DNA of 49,253 bases, taken from assembly GCA_013912105.1 (NCBI GenBank), contig JACERY010000013.1:1-49253 (forward strand). Direction: 5' to 3'. Below the pieces are notes generated by a model. That model made no database searches and was not told where the DNA came from. It was given only the letters and a program-made list of their open reading frames with translations. Source of the stretch: Acidimicrobiales bacterium. Lineage in GTDB: Bacteria > Actinomycetota > Acidimicrobiia > Acidimicrobiales > UBA8592. Numbering within the stretch: the first letter of the stretch is position 1; every line of letters begins with the position of its first letter. The position numbers were made by a program, and so were the translations under genes. This document shows, piece after piece, positions 16,737-24,839 of this stretch.

Positions 16737-17909
16737 ATGAATTTTGCGCGACAAACAGCGATTGTAGGTATCGGAGCTACTGAATTCTCAAAGAATTCTG
16801 GGAGAACCCCAATGCAACTAGCCACCGAATGCAGTCTTAAAGCTTGTGAAGATGCTGGTCTTGATCCAGCCATGATTAACGGTATCTCTGTCTTCAGCGC
16901 AGAAAAGAATACAGAAATTGAAGTAGCCAGAAACCTAGGAATACCAGAGTTAACTTTCTTTTCTATGATCCATCATGGAGGAGGGGCACCGGGAGGTGTA
17001 ATCCAGCAAGCTTCGATGGCAGTGCATTCAGGAGTAGCCGACTACGTACTCGTTTACAGGGCATTTAATGAGCGCTCTTGGCATCGATTTGGTGAGGGAG
17101 TACAAGGCAGGCACCAAAGTCCTGAAGCATTTGATGTTAGTTTCAGTTGGAGCTCACCCTTTGGACTACTAACGCCAGCATCGTGGGTGGCTATGTATGC
17201 AACCCGATATATGCACCAATATGGTGCTACTAGCGAAGACTTTGGAACTATTGCGGTAACTGACCGTAAGCACGCTGCAACAAACCCCGCAGCGTTTTTT
17301 TATGAAAAGCCCATAACGCTTGAAGATCATCAAAGCAGTCGTTACATTGTTGAGCCCCTACACCTTCTTGATTGCTGTCAAGAGAGTGACGGAGGGCAAG
17401 CGATGATTGTCACTACATTAGAGAAAGCTAATGACTTAAAGCAGAAGCCGGCTGTCATAGCAGCTGCAGCTCAAGGCGTTGCTAAAGACCAACACATGAT
17501 GAAGTCCTACTATCGAGATGACATTACCGGAATACCCGAAATGGGTGTTGTGGCCCGCCAACTTTGGGAAGCAACCGGCCTCGGTCCTAAAGATATCCAA
17601 ACAGCAACTATCTACGACCATTTCACGCCATTAGCTCTCCCACAATTCGAAGAATTTGGATTTTGTGAACGTGGAGAAGCAAAAGACTTTATCAAAGATG
17701 GAAATATTGAAATCGGTGGGCAACTACCAATCAACACTAACGGTGGGCAACTGGGCGAAGCTTACATTCACGGAATGAACGGAATTGCTGAAGGAGTTCG
17801 CCAGATCCGAGGAACATCAGTAAATCAAGTACCCAATGTTGAGAACGTGCTCGTCACAGCGGGAACAGCGGTACCGACCAGCGGACTTATACTTACGCAA
17901 CCAGAGTAA
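16737..17909 (+). CDS. Thiolase-like (SCP-x/Ltp2-type) protein lacking the nucleophilic Cys
   Basis: 390 residues with a thiolase fold: TAIVGIGATEFSKNSGR at the N-terminus, SLKACEDAGLDPAMINGISV, and C-terminal NTNGGQLGEAYIHGMNGIAEG. Where thiolases have the acyl-accepting Cys, this protein reads MIHHGGGAPGGVIQQA. The second catalytic Cys (usual CxG) reads LVTAGTAVP. The GEAYIHGMNG His remains. This is the pattern of the non-thiolytic lipid-transfer/Ltp2-like branch, where members act as retro-aldolases with a DUF35 partner, but no DUF35 gene is adjacent. Substrate unknown. Confidence 0.85.
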   Translation: MNFARQTAIVGIGATEFSKNSGRTPMQLATECSLKACEDAGLDPAMINGISVFSAEKNTEIEVARNLGIPELTFFSMIHHGGGAPGGVIQQASMAVHSGVADYVLVYRAFNERSWHRFGEGVQGRHQSPEAFDVSFSWSSPFGLLTPASWVAMYATRYMHQYGATSEDFGTIAVTDRKHAATNPAAFFYEKPITLEDHQSSRYIVEPLHLLDCCQESDGGQAMIVTTLEKANDLKQKPAVIAAAAQGVAKDQHMMKSYYRDDITGIPEMGVVARQLWEATGLGPKDIQTATIYDHFTPLALPQFEEFGFCERGEAKDFIKDGNIEIGGQLPINTNGGQLGEAYIHGMNGIAEGVRQIRGTSVNQVPNVENVLVTAGTAVPTSGLILTQPE

Positions 17910-17954
17910 CCATCCAAATTTGGCTACTTAACTTCCGCAGGCTATACCAAATAG

Positions 17955-19865
17955 ATGGATGATCCACTCGCCAAACCAGCAACACCTCATACTGTAAATG
18001 CCAATCAAAGAGCTGGAGCGATCATAAATTTTGATGACGGCAGCGATTTCGAACGAGCTAAACAAGGTCTTCTTGCTACTCACGAAACAGGCCGCATTGA
18101 ACTTAACGGAAAAGCTGTCTGGGATACGGCTTCTCACGACTTCCTCAGGATCGGAAAACCCGCACCTGAAACAGTTCACCCTGGTCTGTGGCGGCAAGGA
18201 AACCTCAATGCAGTGCATGGACTTTTTGAAGTAACCGAAGGGGTGTGGCAAGCAAGAGGCTATGACATATCAAATATTACCTTTCTGGAAACCCCAAATG
18301 GCTGGCTAATCATTGACCCGCTTACAACCAGTTCTACAGCGGAAGCATGTCTAGCTCTGGCCAATAAAACATTAGGGGAGCGACCTGTGCATTCAATTAT
18401 TTATACGCATAGTCACCTCGACCACTTCGGAGGCATTCTCGGAGTCACATCCCAAGAAGAAGTTGATGCTGGAAATGTAAGGATAATCGCACCAGATGGA
18501 TTCCTTGAAGAGGTAGTACGGGAGAATATTATTGCTGGACCGATGATGGCGAGAAGAGCACACTATCAATTCGGCCCGTTACTACCGCCAGGACCGCTCG
18601 GACAGGTAGACATCGGACTAGGGCAATCTCTTCCGCTAGGAGCATCACACCTCATACCACCAACAGAAACGATATATGAAACTGGAACAGAGTTGGAAAT
18701 AGATGGATTAAGAGTAATTTTTCAGAACACACCTGATGCTGAAGCCCCATCTGAAATGAATTTTTTCTTCCCAGATAAAAATCTGCTTTGTATGGCCGAA
18801 AACTGCACACATACTATGCACAATCTCTACCCAATACGAGGGGCGCAAACAAGAGATGCTCTGGCATGGAGTAAATATATTCACGAAGCCCTTCTTCTAT
18901 GGGGTGAACACACTGACACCATGTTCGCAACACATCACTGGCCAAGATTTGGCAAACAAGACGTCAAAGATTTTCTAGGCCTGCAAAGAGACGTTTATAG
19001 GTGGCAGCACGACCAAACGATGCGACTAGCAAACATGGGTTACGTCCCTACAGAAATAGCTGAAAATCTCAAACTCCCAGGTGAATTCCTGAATGAATCA
19101 CACGTGCAAGGTTATTACGGAACAGTTTCACATAATAGCAAAGCCGTATACGCCAAATATCTTGGATGGTACGACGGGAATCCCGCAAATCTTAATCCTT
19201 TGCCCCCAGTTGAATCTGCAGAGAAATACGTTGAATACATGGGAGGAACTGAAGAGCTTGTTAGAAAAGCTACGAAAGCATTCGAAGAAGGCGATTACCG
19301 GTGGGTAGTTCAAGTTATGAATCATGCTGTTTTTGCCGATCCAACCAATACCGGCGTAAGAAATCTCCAAGCTGATGCATTTGAACAGCTCGGGTACCAA
19401 TCAGAATCAGGAACATGGAGAAATGCCTACCTAACGGCAGCTAGAGAACTCCGGTACGGATCGCTGCGAATACCCGCATCCATGGGAAGGCAAATAGCGC
19501 ATGCAATCACCATTGAACATCTCTTTGACATGATAGGCGTCAGGTTTAACCCTGAGAAATATGATTATGGGCCAGTACGCATCAACTGGCATTTCACAGA
19601 TTTAAATGAAGACCATGTATTAGGAATCCAAAGATCTACGATCTATCATGACCCTCTTAGAAAGGATGATGATGCAAATGCGGCGATTATCACAACGCGG
19701 AAAACTATTGCTCGAATACTTGGCGCCCAAGAAACCTTGGAAGAAGCATTAGCGTCAGAAGACCTCGTCATTGAAGGAGATGAAAGACTTGTAAAGTCGT
19801 TCTTTGAGTCTCAGGAGTCCTTTGTAACTGCTCCGCTCATTGAACCAAAAGGTCAGTGGGGTTAG
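17955..19865 (+). CDS. Alkyl sulfatase (linear primary-alkylsulfatase, MBL fold)
   Basis: 636 residues, matching SdsA1/YjcS-type alkylsulfatases. The binuclear zinc motif is THSHLDHFGG (His152, His154, Asp156, His157). Further marks are MAENCTHTMHNLYPIRGAQ, THHWPRFG, the alkylsulfatase dimerisation region (GYYGTVSHNSKAVYAKYLGW) and the C-terminal SCP-2-like domain from about residue 510. The enzyme hydrolyses alkyl sulfate esters to alcohol and sulfate, so it may release sulfate from surfactant-like compounds. No signal peptide is obvious. Its last four bases overlap the convergent sufU stop. Confidence 0.93.
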   Translation: MDDPLAKPATPHTVNANQRAGAIINFDDGSDFERAKQGLLATHETGRIELNGKAVWDTASHDFLRIGKPAPETVHPGLWRQGNLNAVHGLFEVTEGVWQARGYDISNITFLETPNGWLIIDPLTTSSTAEACLALANKTLGERPVHSIIYTHSHLDHFGGILGVTSQEEVDAGNVRIIAPDGFLEEVVRENIIAGPMMARRAHYQFGPLLPPGPLGQVDIGLGQSLPLGASHLIPPTETIYETGTELEIDGLRVIFQNTPDAEAPSEMNFFFPDKNLLCMAENCTHTMHNLYPIRGAQTRDALAWSKYIHEALLLWGEHTDTMFATHHWPRFGKQDVKDFLGLQRDVYRWQHDQTMRLANMGYVPTEIAENLKLPGEFLNESHVQGYYGTVSHNSKAVYAKYLGWYDGNPANLNPLPPVESAEKYVEYMGGTEELVRKATKAFEEGDYRWVVQVMNHAVFADPTNTGVRNLQADAFEQLGYQSESGTWRNAYLTAARELRYGSLRIPASMGRQIAHAITIEHLFDMIGVRFNPEKYDYGPVRINWHFTDLNEDHVLGIQRSTIYHDPLRKDDDANAAIITTRKTIARILGAQETLEEALASEDLVIEGDERLVKSFFESQESFVTAPLIEPKGQWG

Positions 19866-20326
19866 CCCAAAGCTTCTTCTAAAGTTTGGGTTAGCGTGTT
19901 CCAAGCCAGTGTCGCACATTTAATTCTAACTGGATATTTAACTACACCTTGGAGTGCTTCAAGGTCACCTAAATCAATTTCAGATTTTGGCTTATCAGTT
20001 TTTTCAAGTCCTGAAAGTTCGGTTTCATAAATATCCATCATTTCTTTAAAAGCATGAATAATTGTCTCAGCTTCCTCGATGCTCTTTCCTTTGATGATTT
20101 CTGTCATCATTGACGCTGATGCCTGACTAATTGAACAACCCTGACCACCTATTTTTATATCGGCAATCACGCCTTGATTTAGCGAAACGAATACTATAAC
20201 TTCGTCACCGCATAAAGGGTTGAAACCTTCGCATCGGTGTGCAGGGTGGTCTAATTCACCTTGGTTTCTTGGAGATCGGTAATGATCAAGAATGATTTCT
20301 TTGTAGAGGTCATCAAGAGAAGACAT
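19862..20326 (-). CDS. sufU: SufU, zinc-dependent sulfur-transfer partner of SufS
   Basis: 154 residues. Ligands are Cys39-x-Asp41 (NPLCGDE), Cys64 (GGQGCSISQAS) and Cys137 (VRIKCATLAW), matching the Cys/Asp/Cys/Cys zinc site of Gram-positive SufU. The SufU-specific insert between residues about 100 and 125 is present, unlike IscU. SufU receives persulfide from SufS and passes sulfur to SufBC2D. It lies 15 bp after sufS on the same strand, as the end of the sufC-sufS-sufU operon. Confidence 0.95.
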   Translation of the reverse strand: MSSLDDLYKEIILDHYRSPRNQGELDHPAHRCEGFNPLCGDEVIVFVSLNQGVIADIKIGGQGCSISQASASMMTEIIKGKSIEEAETIIHAFKEMMDIYETELSGLEKTDKPKSEIDLGDLEALQGVVKYPVRIKCATLAWNTLTQTLEEALG

Positions 20327-20341
20327 AGTAGTTCATTCTAA

Positions 20342-21574
20342 TTAGGGATTGAAGATCTCACGTACTTTGAGCAAACCTTCTACAAGTAAGTCAATATCTG
20401 ATTCATCATTATAAAGGTAAGCAGAAGCACGTGTCGTAGCGCCTACATCAAGGACTCGCATCAGAGGTTTCGCACAATGATGGCCAGCTCTGATACAAAT
20501 ATTATCTTCATCAAGAACCTGTGCAATATCGTGCGGGTGGGCTCCCGCAAATGTGAAAGAGAGAACACCACCTCGCCTCGAGGGGTCATCAGGGCCGAAA
20601 ATTTTGATACTTTCACCAAACTCATCCTGAAGTTTCTCCAAAGCATATTTCACCAGAGAAACTTCATGGGCGCGTACATTGTCCATTCCAATATTACTCA
20701 AATATTTAATAGCTGAACTTAGGCCAGCTGCTTCAGCAACCATGGGAGTACCAGCTTCAAATTTCCAAGGGAGTTCATTGGTAGAGAAACCATCCTTTGT
20801 GACGTTCAAGATCATCTCACCACCCCCAAGGAAAGGAGGCATAGCATCTAGAATCTCCGCTCTTCCCCACAGAACACCTATTCCCATAGGACCTAGTAAT
20901 TTATGACCTGTAAAAGTTAAGAAATCAGCTCCCAAATCCTGAACATCAGTTCGGGAATGAGGCGTGTATTGGCTTGCATCAATTAAAACCTTTGCGCCAG
21001 CAGCATGGGCTCGTTCGCTAAGTTCCTTCGCAGGAGTGAACGTCCCAAGTACATTGGACATTGCAGCGAAACTTAAAAGCTTTGCACCGTCAATAAGGGC
21101 ATCAAAATCAGATAAATCTAAATCACCTTCGTCTGTAACTTTTATCCATCTAATTTCAATACCTTTTTCGCTCGCTAACATGTGCCAAGGTACGATATTT
21201 GCATGGTGTTCAAGTTCTGTTAGGACAACAGTATCGCCCGCTTGTAAGTTAGCTCGACCCCACGTGTTCGAAACTAGATTAATGGCCTCTGTAGCATTCT
21301 TGGTAAAGATAACTTCCTGACGATTATTAGCGTTTATGAAGTCGGATACTGTATCTCGGGCGCCTTCTAGTATCGCCGTTGCTTCGTTAGCCAGCTGGTA
21401 AGAACCCCTATGAACATTTGCATTAGAATTACGGTAATAGTCCTCCATAGAAGACATAACAGATTCAGGTTTTTGCGATGTATTCGCAGAGTCAAGATAA
21501 ATAAGTTCCTTCCCATTGATTTCTCTTTGGAGTACGGGAAAGTCTTGCTTAATTTTTTTTACATCGATGCTCAT
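20342..21574 (-). CDS. sufS: SufS cysteine desulfurase (group II)
   Basis: 410 residues from ATG 21574, chosen because it forms an ATGA overlap with the upstream sufC. A TTG two codons earlier is possible. PLP lysine is Lys225 in TFTGHKLLGPMGIG. The catalytic Cys367 is in IRAGHHCAKPLM. The motif LDSANTSQKPESV is typical. The enzyme takes sulfur from cysteine for Fe-S assembly; group II enzymes can also act on selenocysteine, which is of interest next to a selenoprotein but is not evidence for it. The gene is the middle of a three-gene operon. Confidence 0.96.
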   Translation of the reverse strand: MSIDVKKIKQDFPVLQREINGKELIYLDSANTSQKPESVMSSMEDYYRNSNANVHRGSYQLANEATAILEGARDTVSDFINANNRQEVIFTKNATEAINLVSNTWGRANLQAGDTVVLTELEHHANIVPWHMLASEKGIEIRWIKVTDEGDLDLSDFDALIDGAKLLSFAAMSNVLGTFTPAKELSERAHAAGAKVLIDASQYTPHSRTDVQDLGADFLTFTGHKLLGPMGIGVLWGRAEILDAMPPFLGGGEMILNVTKDGFSTNELPWKFEAGTPMVAEAAGLSSAIKYLSNIGMDNVRAHEVSLVKYALEKLQDEFGESIKIFGPDDPSRRGGVLSFTFAGAHPHDIAQVLDEDNICIRAGHHCAKPLMRVLDVGATTRASAYLYNDESDIDLLVEGLLKVREIFNP

Positions 21575-22317
21575 AACCAAGCCTCGTATCCTTCAGTATC
21601 AAGCTTTTCAACTAATTCAAATCCACCTGAGTCAATAATTTTTCCCTCGACAAGGATGTGAACATGACTGGGTTTTAGATGGTCAAGTAAACGTTGATAA
21701 TGCGTTATCGTTAGCACCCCTAAATGCGGCCTAGATTTCATAATTTCATTTACGCCAGTTGCAACTATTTGGAGTGCATCAATATCTAATCCGGAGTCCG
21801 TTTCGTCAAGTACGGCAAAATCAGGTTCCAAAAGGGCCATCTGTAGAATTTCATTTCTTTTTTTCTCTCCGCCAGAAAAACCCTCATTTAAGTAACGGTC
21901 AGCAAAAGCAGAATCCATGTCAAGTTTGTCCATCCACGCGAGCATTTGTTTGCGAAGGTTAAGGATAGAAATTTCTTTTGAAGTTCTCGCTTCAACTGTC
22001 TGTCGAAGAAAATTCAGAACAGAGACACCTGGAAACTCTTGGGGATACTGAAAAGCTAGGAACATGCCCTTTTTTCCGCGCTCCGAAGAATCTAGTGACG
22101 TAATGTCATCTCCTTTGAACTTGATTTTTCCTTTTTCAACAAAATACTCAGGTGACCCCAAGAGACTTGCCGCTAATGTAGATTTTCCACAACCATTAGG
22201 CCCCATTAGAGCATGGACTTCACCTTCGTTTATTACAAGTGAGACGCCGTTGAGAATTTTGGTTCCGTCTTCGGCACTTATATGTAGATCTACGATTTCA
22301 AGTAAAGGATTGTCCAC
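21571..22317 (-). CDS. sufC: SufC ABC ATPase (canonical copy)
   Basis: 248 residues from a GTG start. Walker A is GPNGCGKST (39-47), the Q-loop region is FLAFQYPQEFPGVSVLNFLR, the signature is FSGGEKKRNEILQMALLEP, and Walker B is FAVLDETDSGLDIDAL, then TITHYQRLLDHL. These segments resemble classical SufC closely, more so than the copy at 14905-15654. SufC provides ATP hydrolysis to open the SufBD scaffold. The gene opens the sufC-sufS-sufU operon, while sufB and sufD are 8-11 kb away on the other strand. Confidence 0.96.
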   Translation of the reverse strand: MDNPLLEIVDLHISAEDGTKILNGVSLVINEGEVHALMGPNGCGKSTLAASLLGSPEYFVEKGKIKFKGDDITSLDSSERGKKGMFLAFQYPQEFPGVSVLNFLRQTVEARTSKEISILNLRKQMLAWMDKLDMDSAFADRYLNEGFSGGEKKRNEILQMALLEPDFAVLDETDSGLDIDALQIVATGVNEIMKSRPHLGVLTITHYQRLLDHLKPSHVHILVEGKIIDSGGFELVEKLDTEGYEAWL

Positions 22318-22384
22318 AAGGAAAGTCTATCTAGCAAAGTAATTAACCCTAGATATCCAGAGCTAATTATTCGTGAAATGTGGC

Positions 22385-22993
22385 TCACCAGCCGCGTTCA
22401 ACCCATACGTCTAGATTCGGCCTTTCATCAATAATGCGGGTGTTGTCCCCATGCCCAGGAAGAACAAGAGTCTCGGGGTCAAGCGTAAAAAGACGACGAT
22501 CAATAGATTCAATTATTGCGGTGAAGTCGCCACCTTCAAATTGCGTAGCCCCCGGGCCGCCAGGAAATAATGTATCGCCGCTAAATAAGATCGGCCTTCC
22601 CTTAATTTTAAAGCACATCGATCCTGGGGTATGGCCGGGAGTGTGGATAGTCTCTAGCGTCAACTTCCCAACAGAGATCACTGATTCATCTTCGAGAATT
22701 TCGTCGTAACTATCTAACATATGTGCATCTTCGTGTGTGACAAATACGGAATACCCAGCTTCTCGTACTTGAGGAACTGCTTGAACGTGATCCCAGTGCC
22801 CGTGTGTTTCTAGAACTTTCTGCACGTTTAATGATTCGCACAATTCAAGAAGACGCTCATGTTCGTTCGCAGCATCAATAAGTAAGCCTTCTCCTGTTTG
22901 CCGGCACCGGACGATAAAAACATTATTATCCAAAGGGCCGACGACAATTTTATGTATCTCCATTTCCGAGTCTTTAAAATGCAATGTTGTCAT
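22385..22993 (-). CDS. MBL-fold hydrolase (glyoxalase II-like)
   Basis: 202 residues from ATG 22993, preceded by an excellent AAAGGAGG. An in-frame start 33 bp earlier lacks such an RBS. Motif THGHWDHVQ (His64, His66, Asp68, His69) gives the first metal site, with SFSGDTLF-like LFSGDTLFPGGPG and PGHGDNTRI for the others. The protein probably hydrolyses a thioester or related substrate in the cytoplasm, but MBL proteins of this size vary widely. It is divergent from the next small membrane protein gene. Confidence 0.9.
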   Translation of the reverse strand: MTTLHFKDSEMEIHKIVVGPLDNNVFIVRCRQTGEGLLIDAANEHERLLELCESLNVQKVLETHGHWDHVQAVPQVREAGYSVFVTHEDAHMLDSYDEILEDESVISVGKLTLETIHTPGHTPGSMCFKIKGRPILFSGDTLFPGGPGATQFEGGDFTAIIESIDRRLFTLDPETLVLPGHGDNTRIIDERPNLDVWVERGW

Positions 22994-23052
22994 ACATTCC
23001 TCCTTTCTGAAGATTACTGCTTCCACGAATAAACGGCTATTGTTTGAGGATT

Positions 23053-23526
23053 ATGTGGATTTATATTGCTGTGGCAACTGTAGTGATCGTTGTAGCAGCG
23101 TGGTTTGTTGTTATCACCGTTTCATCGAAACTACGATACACGCCAGAAAAAGTAGTCTTCGATATTGATAAAGCTACCGAATATGTAGCTGACAATTTAC
23201 CACCCGCAATTACTGGCAAGCTTTCGTACGCCGATGTAGAGCTCTTAATTAAGTGGGAACTAACGTACCTTAGGCAACGAGGCGTAGCGTCTTATGGATC
23301 CATTGATTTTCTCGCAGAAAAAGCCTCAGAATCAATCGCAACTGTTTTTGCTCATGAAGACGAATTAGTAGATCAACTCTTTTCTCAAGCAATCAAGAGA
23401 AACCTTGATATTGATACGGTCGATATTGTATGTGTTACCGAACTTGTTAACCAATACTTGGTAAAACTCGGAGCTATTGGAGAACTAGTCGATTACTCAA
23501 AGTTCGGTGAATTAGAAACTAAATAA
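23053..23526 (+). CDS. Membrane-anchored conserved protein of unknown function
   Basis: About 157 residues. Residues 1-23 (WIYIAVATVVIVVAAWFVV) form a single N-terminal membrane anchor, and the rest is a soluble helical domain rich in acidic residues (FDIDKATEYVADNLPP; YADVELLIKWELTYLRQRGV). ATG 23053 is preferred here. A TTG at 23044 would add three residues and is also possible, since GAGG lies only three bases before the ATG. I have the impression of a conserved actinobacterial family but no known function. It is divergent from the MBL gene. Confidence 0.65.
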   Translation: MWIYIAVATVVIVVAAWFVVITVSSKLRYTPEKVVFDIDKATEYVADNLPPAITGKLSYADVELLIKWELTYLRQRGVASYGSIDFLAEKASESIATVFAHEDELVDQLFSQAIKRNLDIDTVDIVCVTELVNQYLVKLGAIGELVDYSKFGELETK

Positions 23527-23600
23527 AAACTCATTGAATACTTCTAATTGCGGTGCATGTTGACTTAGTATCGGTTTACCAACGAAAGGAGGTGGTCCAA

Positions 23601-23645
23601 CTGAGTAGTAAAATTTATGGGACCTTGGAGGTGGCCAGCCATTAG
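23601..23645 (+). CDS. Possible 14-aa leader peptide with CTG start
   Basis: Eight bases after the AGGAGG core at 23587-23592, a CTG codon opens a frame reading (M)SSKIYGTLEVASH and ending at TAG 23643-23645. Spacing is ideal for initiation, but CTG is a rare start codon. A 73-codon ATG frame from 23617 runs through the hairpins and the terminator and is judged an accident. Translation of the short frame would melt the first stems, so it could control the downstream structure. Confidence 0.35.
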   Translation: MSSKIYGTLEVASH

Positions 23646-23744
23646 CGGCCCCTGGACCATTAGTAATACTTACTGGTCACCCGCAAAAAGCGGTCAGGTC
23701 CGGTCCCACCTGATCCAATTTGGAACGCTTTTTGTGAACCAGGC

Positions 23745-23777
23745 AAGATGGGGAAACATTAGTTTCCCCATCTTTTT
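23745..23777 (+). terminator. Rho-independent terminator
   Basis: A stem of GATGGGGAAA (23747-23756) with TTTCCCCATC (23763-23772), loop CATTAG, and TTTTT after it. AA upstream can extend the stem into the T-tract. It is the clearest intrinsic terminator in the window, and it sits 58 bp before the ATG of the small gene at 23835, so that gene would be read through or have its own promoter. Confidence 0.93.
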
Positions 23778-23834
23778 GGTTACATGGTCGTCAAGATGGT
23801 TGCCCTTTCCTACACTAAAAGCACTGGAGGGAAC

Positions 23835-24026
23835 ATGAAGCGTCCAACACGAGTAGAACATTTTAGATGGCTTGGTGATAAAAGAAATCAGTACGTTTAT
23901 GATCTAGACAGAATAGAAGATGAACAGGTTATTGATGAGCTAATAGAATCTGAAAAATATCTTGTATTTAGCCCAGATACGTTACCGGAGGCCCGAAATC
24001 GTGGCTACCGACATAAAAAAGTGTAA
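23835..24026 (+). CDS. Small conserved actinobacterial-type protein
   Basis: 63 residues starting MKRPTRVEHFRWLGDKRNQ at ATG 23835, with GGAGGG just upstream; the longer in-frame start at 23784 falls close to the terminator and is unlikely. The sequence has a basic N-terminal part, an acidic helix (DLDRIEDEQVIDELIESE), and ends with SPDTLPEARNRGYRHKKV. No membrane segment or Cys motif. I recognise the general type from actinobacteria but know no function. It lies downstream of the structured leader at 23584-23777, which may control it. Confidence 0.7.
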   Translation: MKRPTRVEHFRWLGDKRNQYVYDLDRIEDEQVIDELIESEKYLVFSPDTLPEARNRGYRHKKV

Positions 24027-24038
24027 GAGATTAATAGT

Positions 24039-24839
24039 ATGACTTATCAATTTGAGTCTGATGGATTGCAATTAACAGGACGCCTAACGAAACCAGGTAA
24101 AACTGACCGTCAAAAAACAGGCGGTCTGGTCCTTTGTCATGGGTTTCCCTCAATGTCAGTTGGTGATATAGATGTAGCACAGTCGTATTATGACTTAGCA
24201 GACCTCATATCAGATCATCTTGGTTGGTTTGTTTTCGCCATTACCTATAGAGGATGTGGACAATCCGAAGGGAATTTTTCTTTAAGGGGTTGGTTGAATG
24301 ACATCATTAGCGCAGTTAGCCATTTAGATGCAATCGATACCATAGATAATGTTTATGCTGCGGGATTTGGTACAGGAGGAGCCTTAGCTATCAACGCAGC
24401 TAGCTCCTGCAGCGAACTCAAGGGTGTTGCTGCGATTTCGCCTCCATCTGATTTCAATGATTGGGTTCAAGAACCAGAAGACCTAATTAATTATGCGAGA
24501 AAAGTTGGAGTCATAAAAGACGATAGTTATCCCCAAAATATTGACAAATGGATACAAGAGCTATCCGGCATAAAAACTATCGAAGCTGCTAATCAAATGA
24601 GTAATAAGCCATTATTGGTTTTACATGGAGCAGGTGATCGAGTCGTACCATCTTTTGATGCCCGAGTTATTGCTGATGCACATGGGACAGCAGACCTTCG
24701 GATAATTGATGGTGCTACACATAGATTAAGATTTGATCCGAGGACAACAGCAGTCCTAATTGGGTGGTTAGATAGAGTGCATAGATCAAGTTTGAAGCAA
24801 GATGAACTAGTTAAAAAATCTCCTGAAAGCGATAAATGA
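24039..24839 (+). CDS. Alpha/beta hydrolase-fold protein with altered nucleophile
   Basis: 266 residues. The fold marks are LVLCHGFPS (31-39), the AITYRGCGQSEG loop, Asp200 in HGAGDRVVP and His228 in GATHRLRF. The nucleophile elbow, normally G-x-S-x-G, reads G109-F-G111-T-G113, so the catalytic Ser is replaced by Gly. Asp and His remain. It may be a non-hydrolytic family member or use Thr112; this cannot be decided. It starts 12 bp after the small gene, and its stop overlaps the RNase H start (ATGA). Confidence 0.85.
   Translation: MTYQFESDGLQLTGRLTKPGKTDRQKTGGLVLCHGFPSMSVGDIDVAQSYYDLADLISDHLGWFVFAITYRGCGQSEGNFSLRGWLNDIISAVSHLDAIDTIDNVYAAGFGTGGALAINAASSCSELKGVAAISPPSDFNDWVQEPEDLINYARKVGVIKDDSYPQNIDKWIQELSGIKTIEAANQMSNKPLLVLHGAGDRVVPSFDARVIADAHGTADLRIIDGATHRLRFDPRTTAVLIGWLDRVHRSSLKQDELVKKSPESDK

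Larger units (their letters stand above)
23584..23777 (+). ncRNA. Structured leader/attenuator RNA with extended Shine-Dalgarno
   Basis: The 308-bp gap between genes holds a dense set of RNA structures. GAAAGGAGGTGGTCC (23584-23598) can pair along its whole length with the 16S rRNA 3' end, with one G-U pair. It precedes a 14-codon frame. GGUCC (23594-23598) can pair with GGACC (23620-23624). A hairpin GACC-AGUAA / UUACU-GGUC spans 23655-23678. A long stem GCAAAAAGCG / CGCUUUUUGU (23683-23692 with 23726-23735) encloses hairpin GUCAGGU/ACCUGAU. A textbook terminator closes it. The RNA lies just before a small-protein gene, as a leader, attenuator or stand-alone RNA would. It is not 4.5S RNA. 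Confidence 0.6.

Noticed and set aside
15658..19865. Genes 15.6-19.9 kb as a horizontally acquired island
   Set aside because: Codon and base use look like the neighbours, no mobility genes or repeats flank them, and the first gene follows the suf operon by 3 bp; a simple rearrangement is as likely.
23683..23735. Segment containing GGTCAGGTCCGG, the same 12 bases as in the 4.5S (SRP) RNA core
   Set aside because: The rest of the SRP core (GGAA tetraloop and GGAAGCAGCC) is missing. The bases instead form a GUCAGGU/ACCUGAU hairpin, so the match is likely chance.
23617..23838. 73-codon ATG frame through the structured region (Trp-rich MGPWRWPAISGPW...)
   Set aside because: It runs through several hairpins and the intrinsic terminator, has no RBS at normal distance (the strong one is 25 bases off), and its end overlaps the small gene by chance. 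Trp-rich start noted but not enough for a trp leader.
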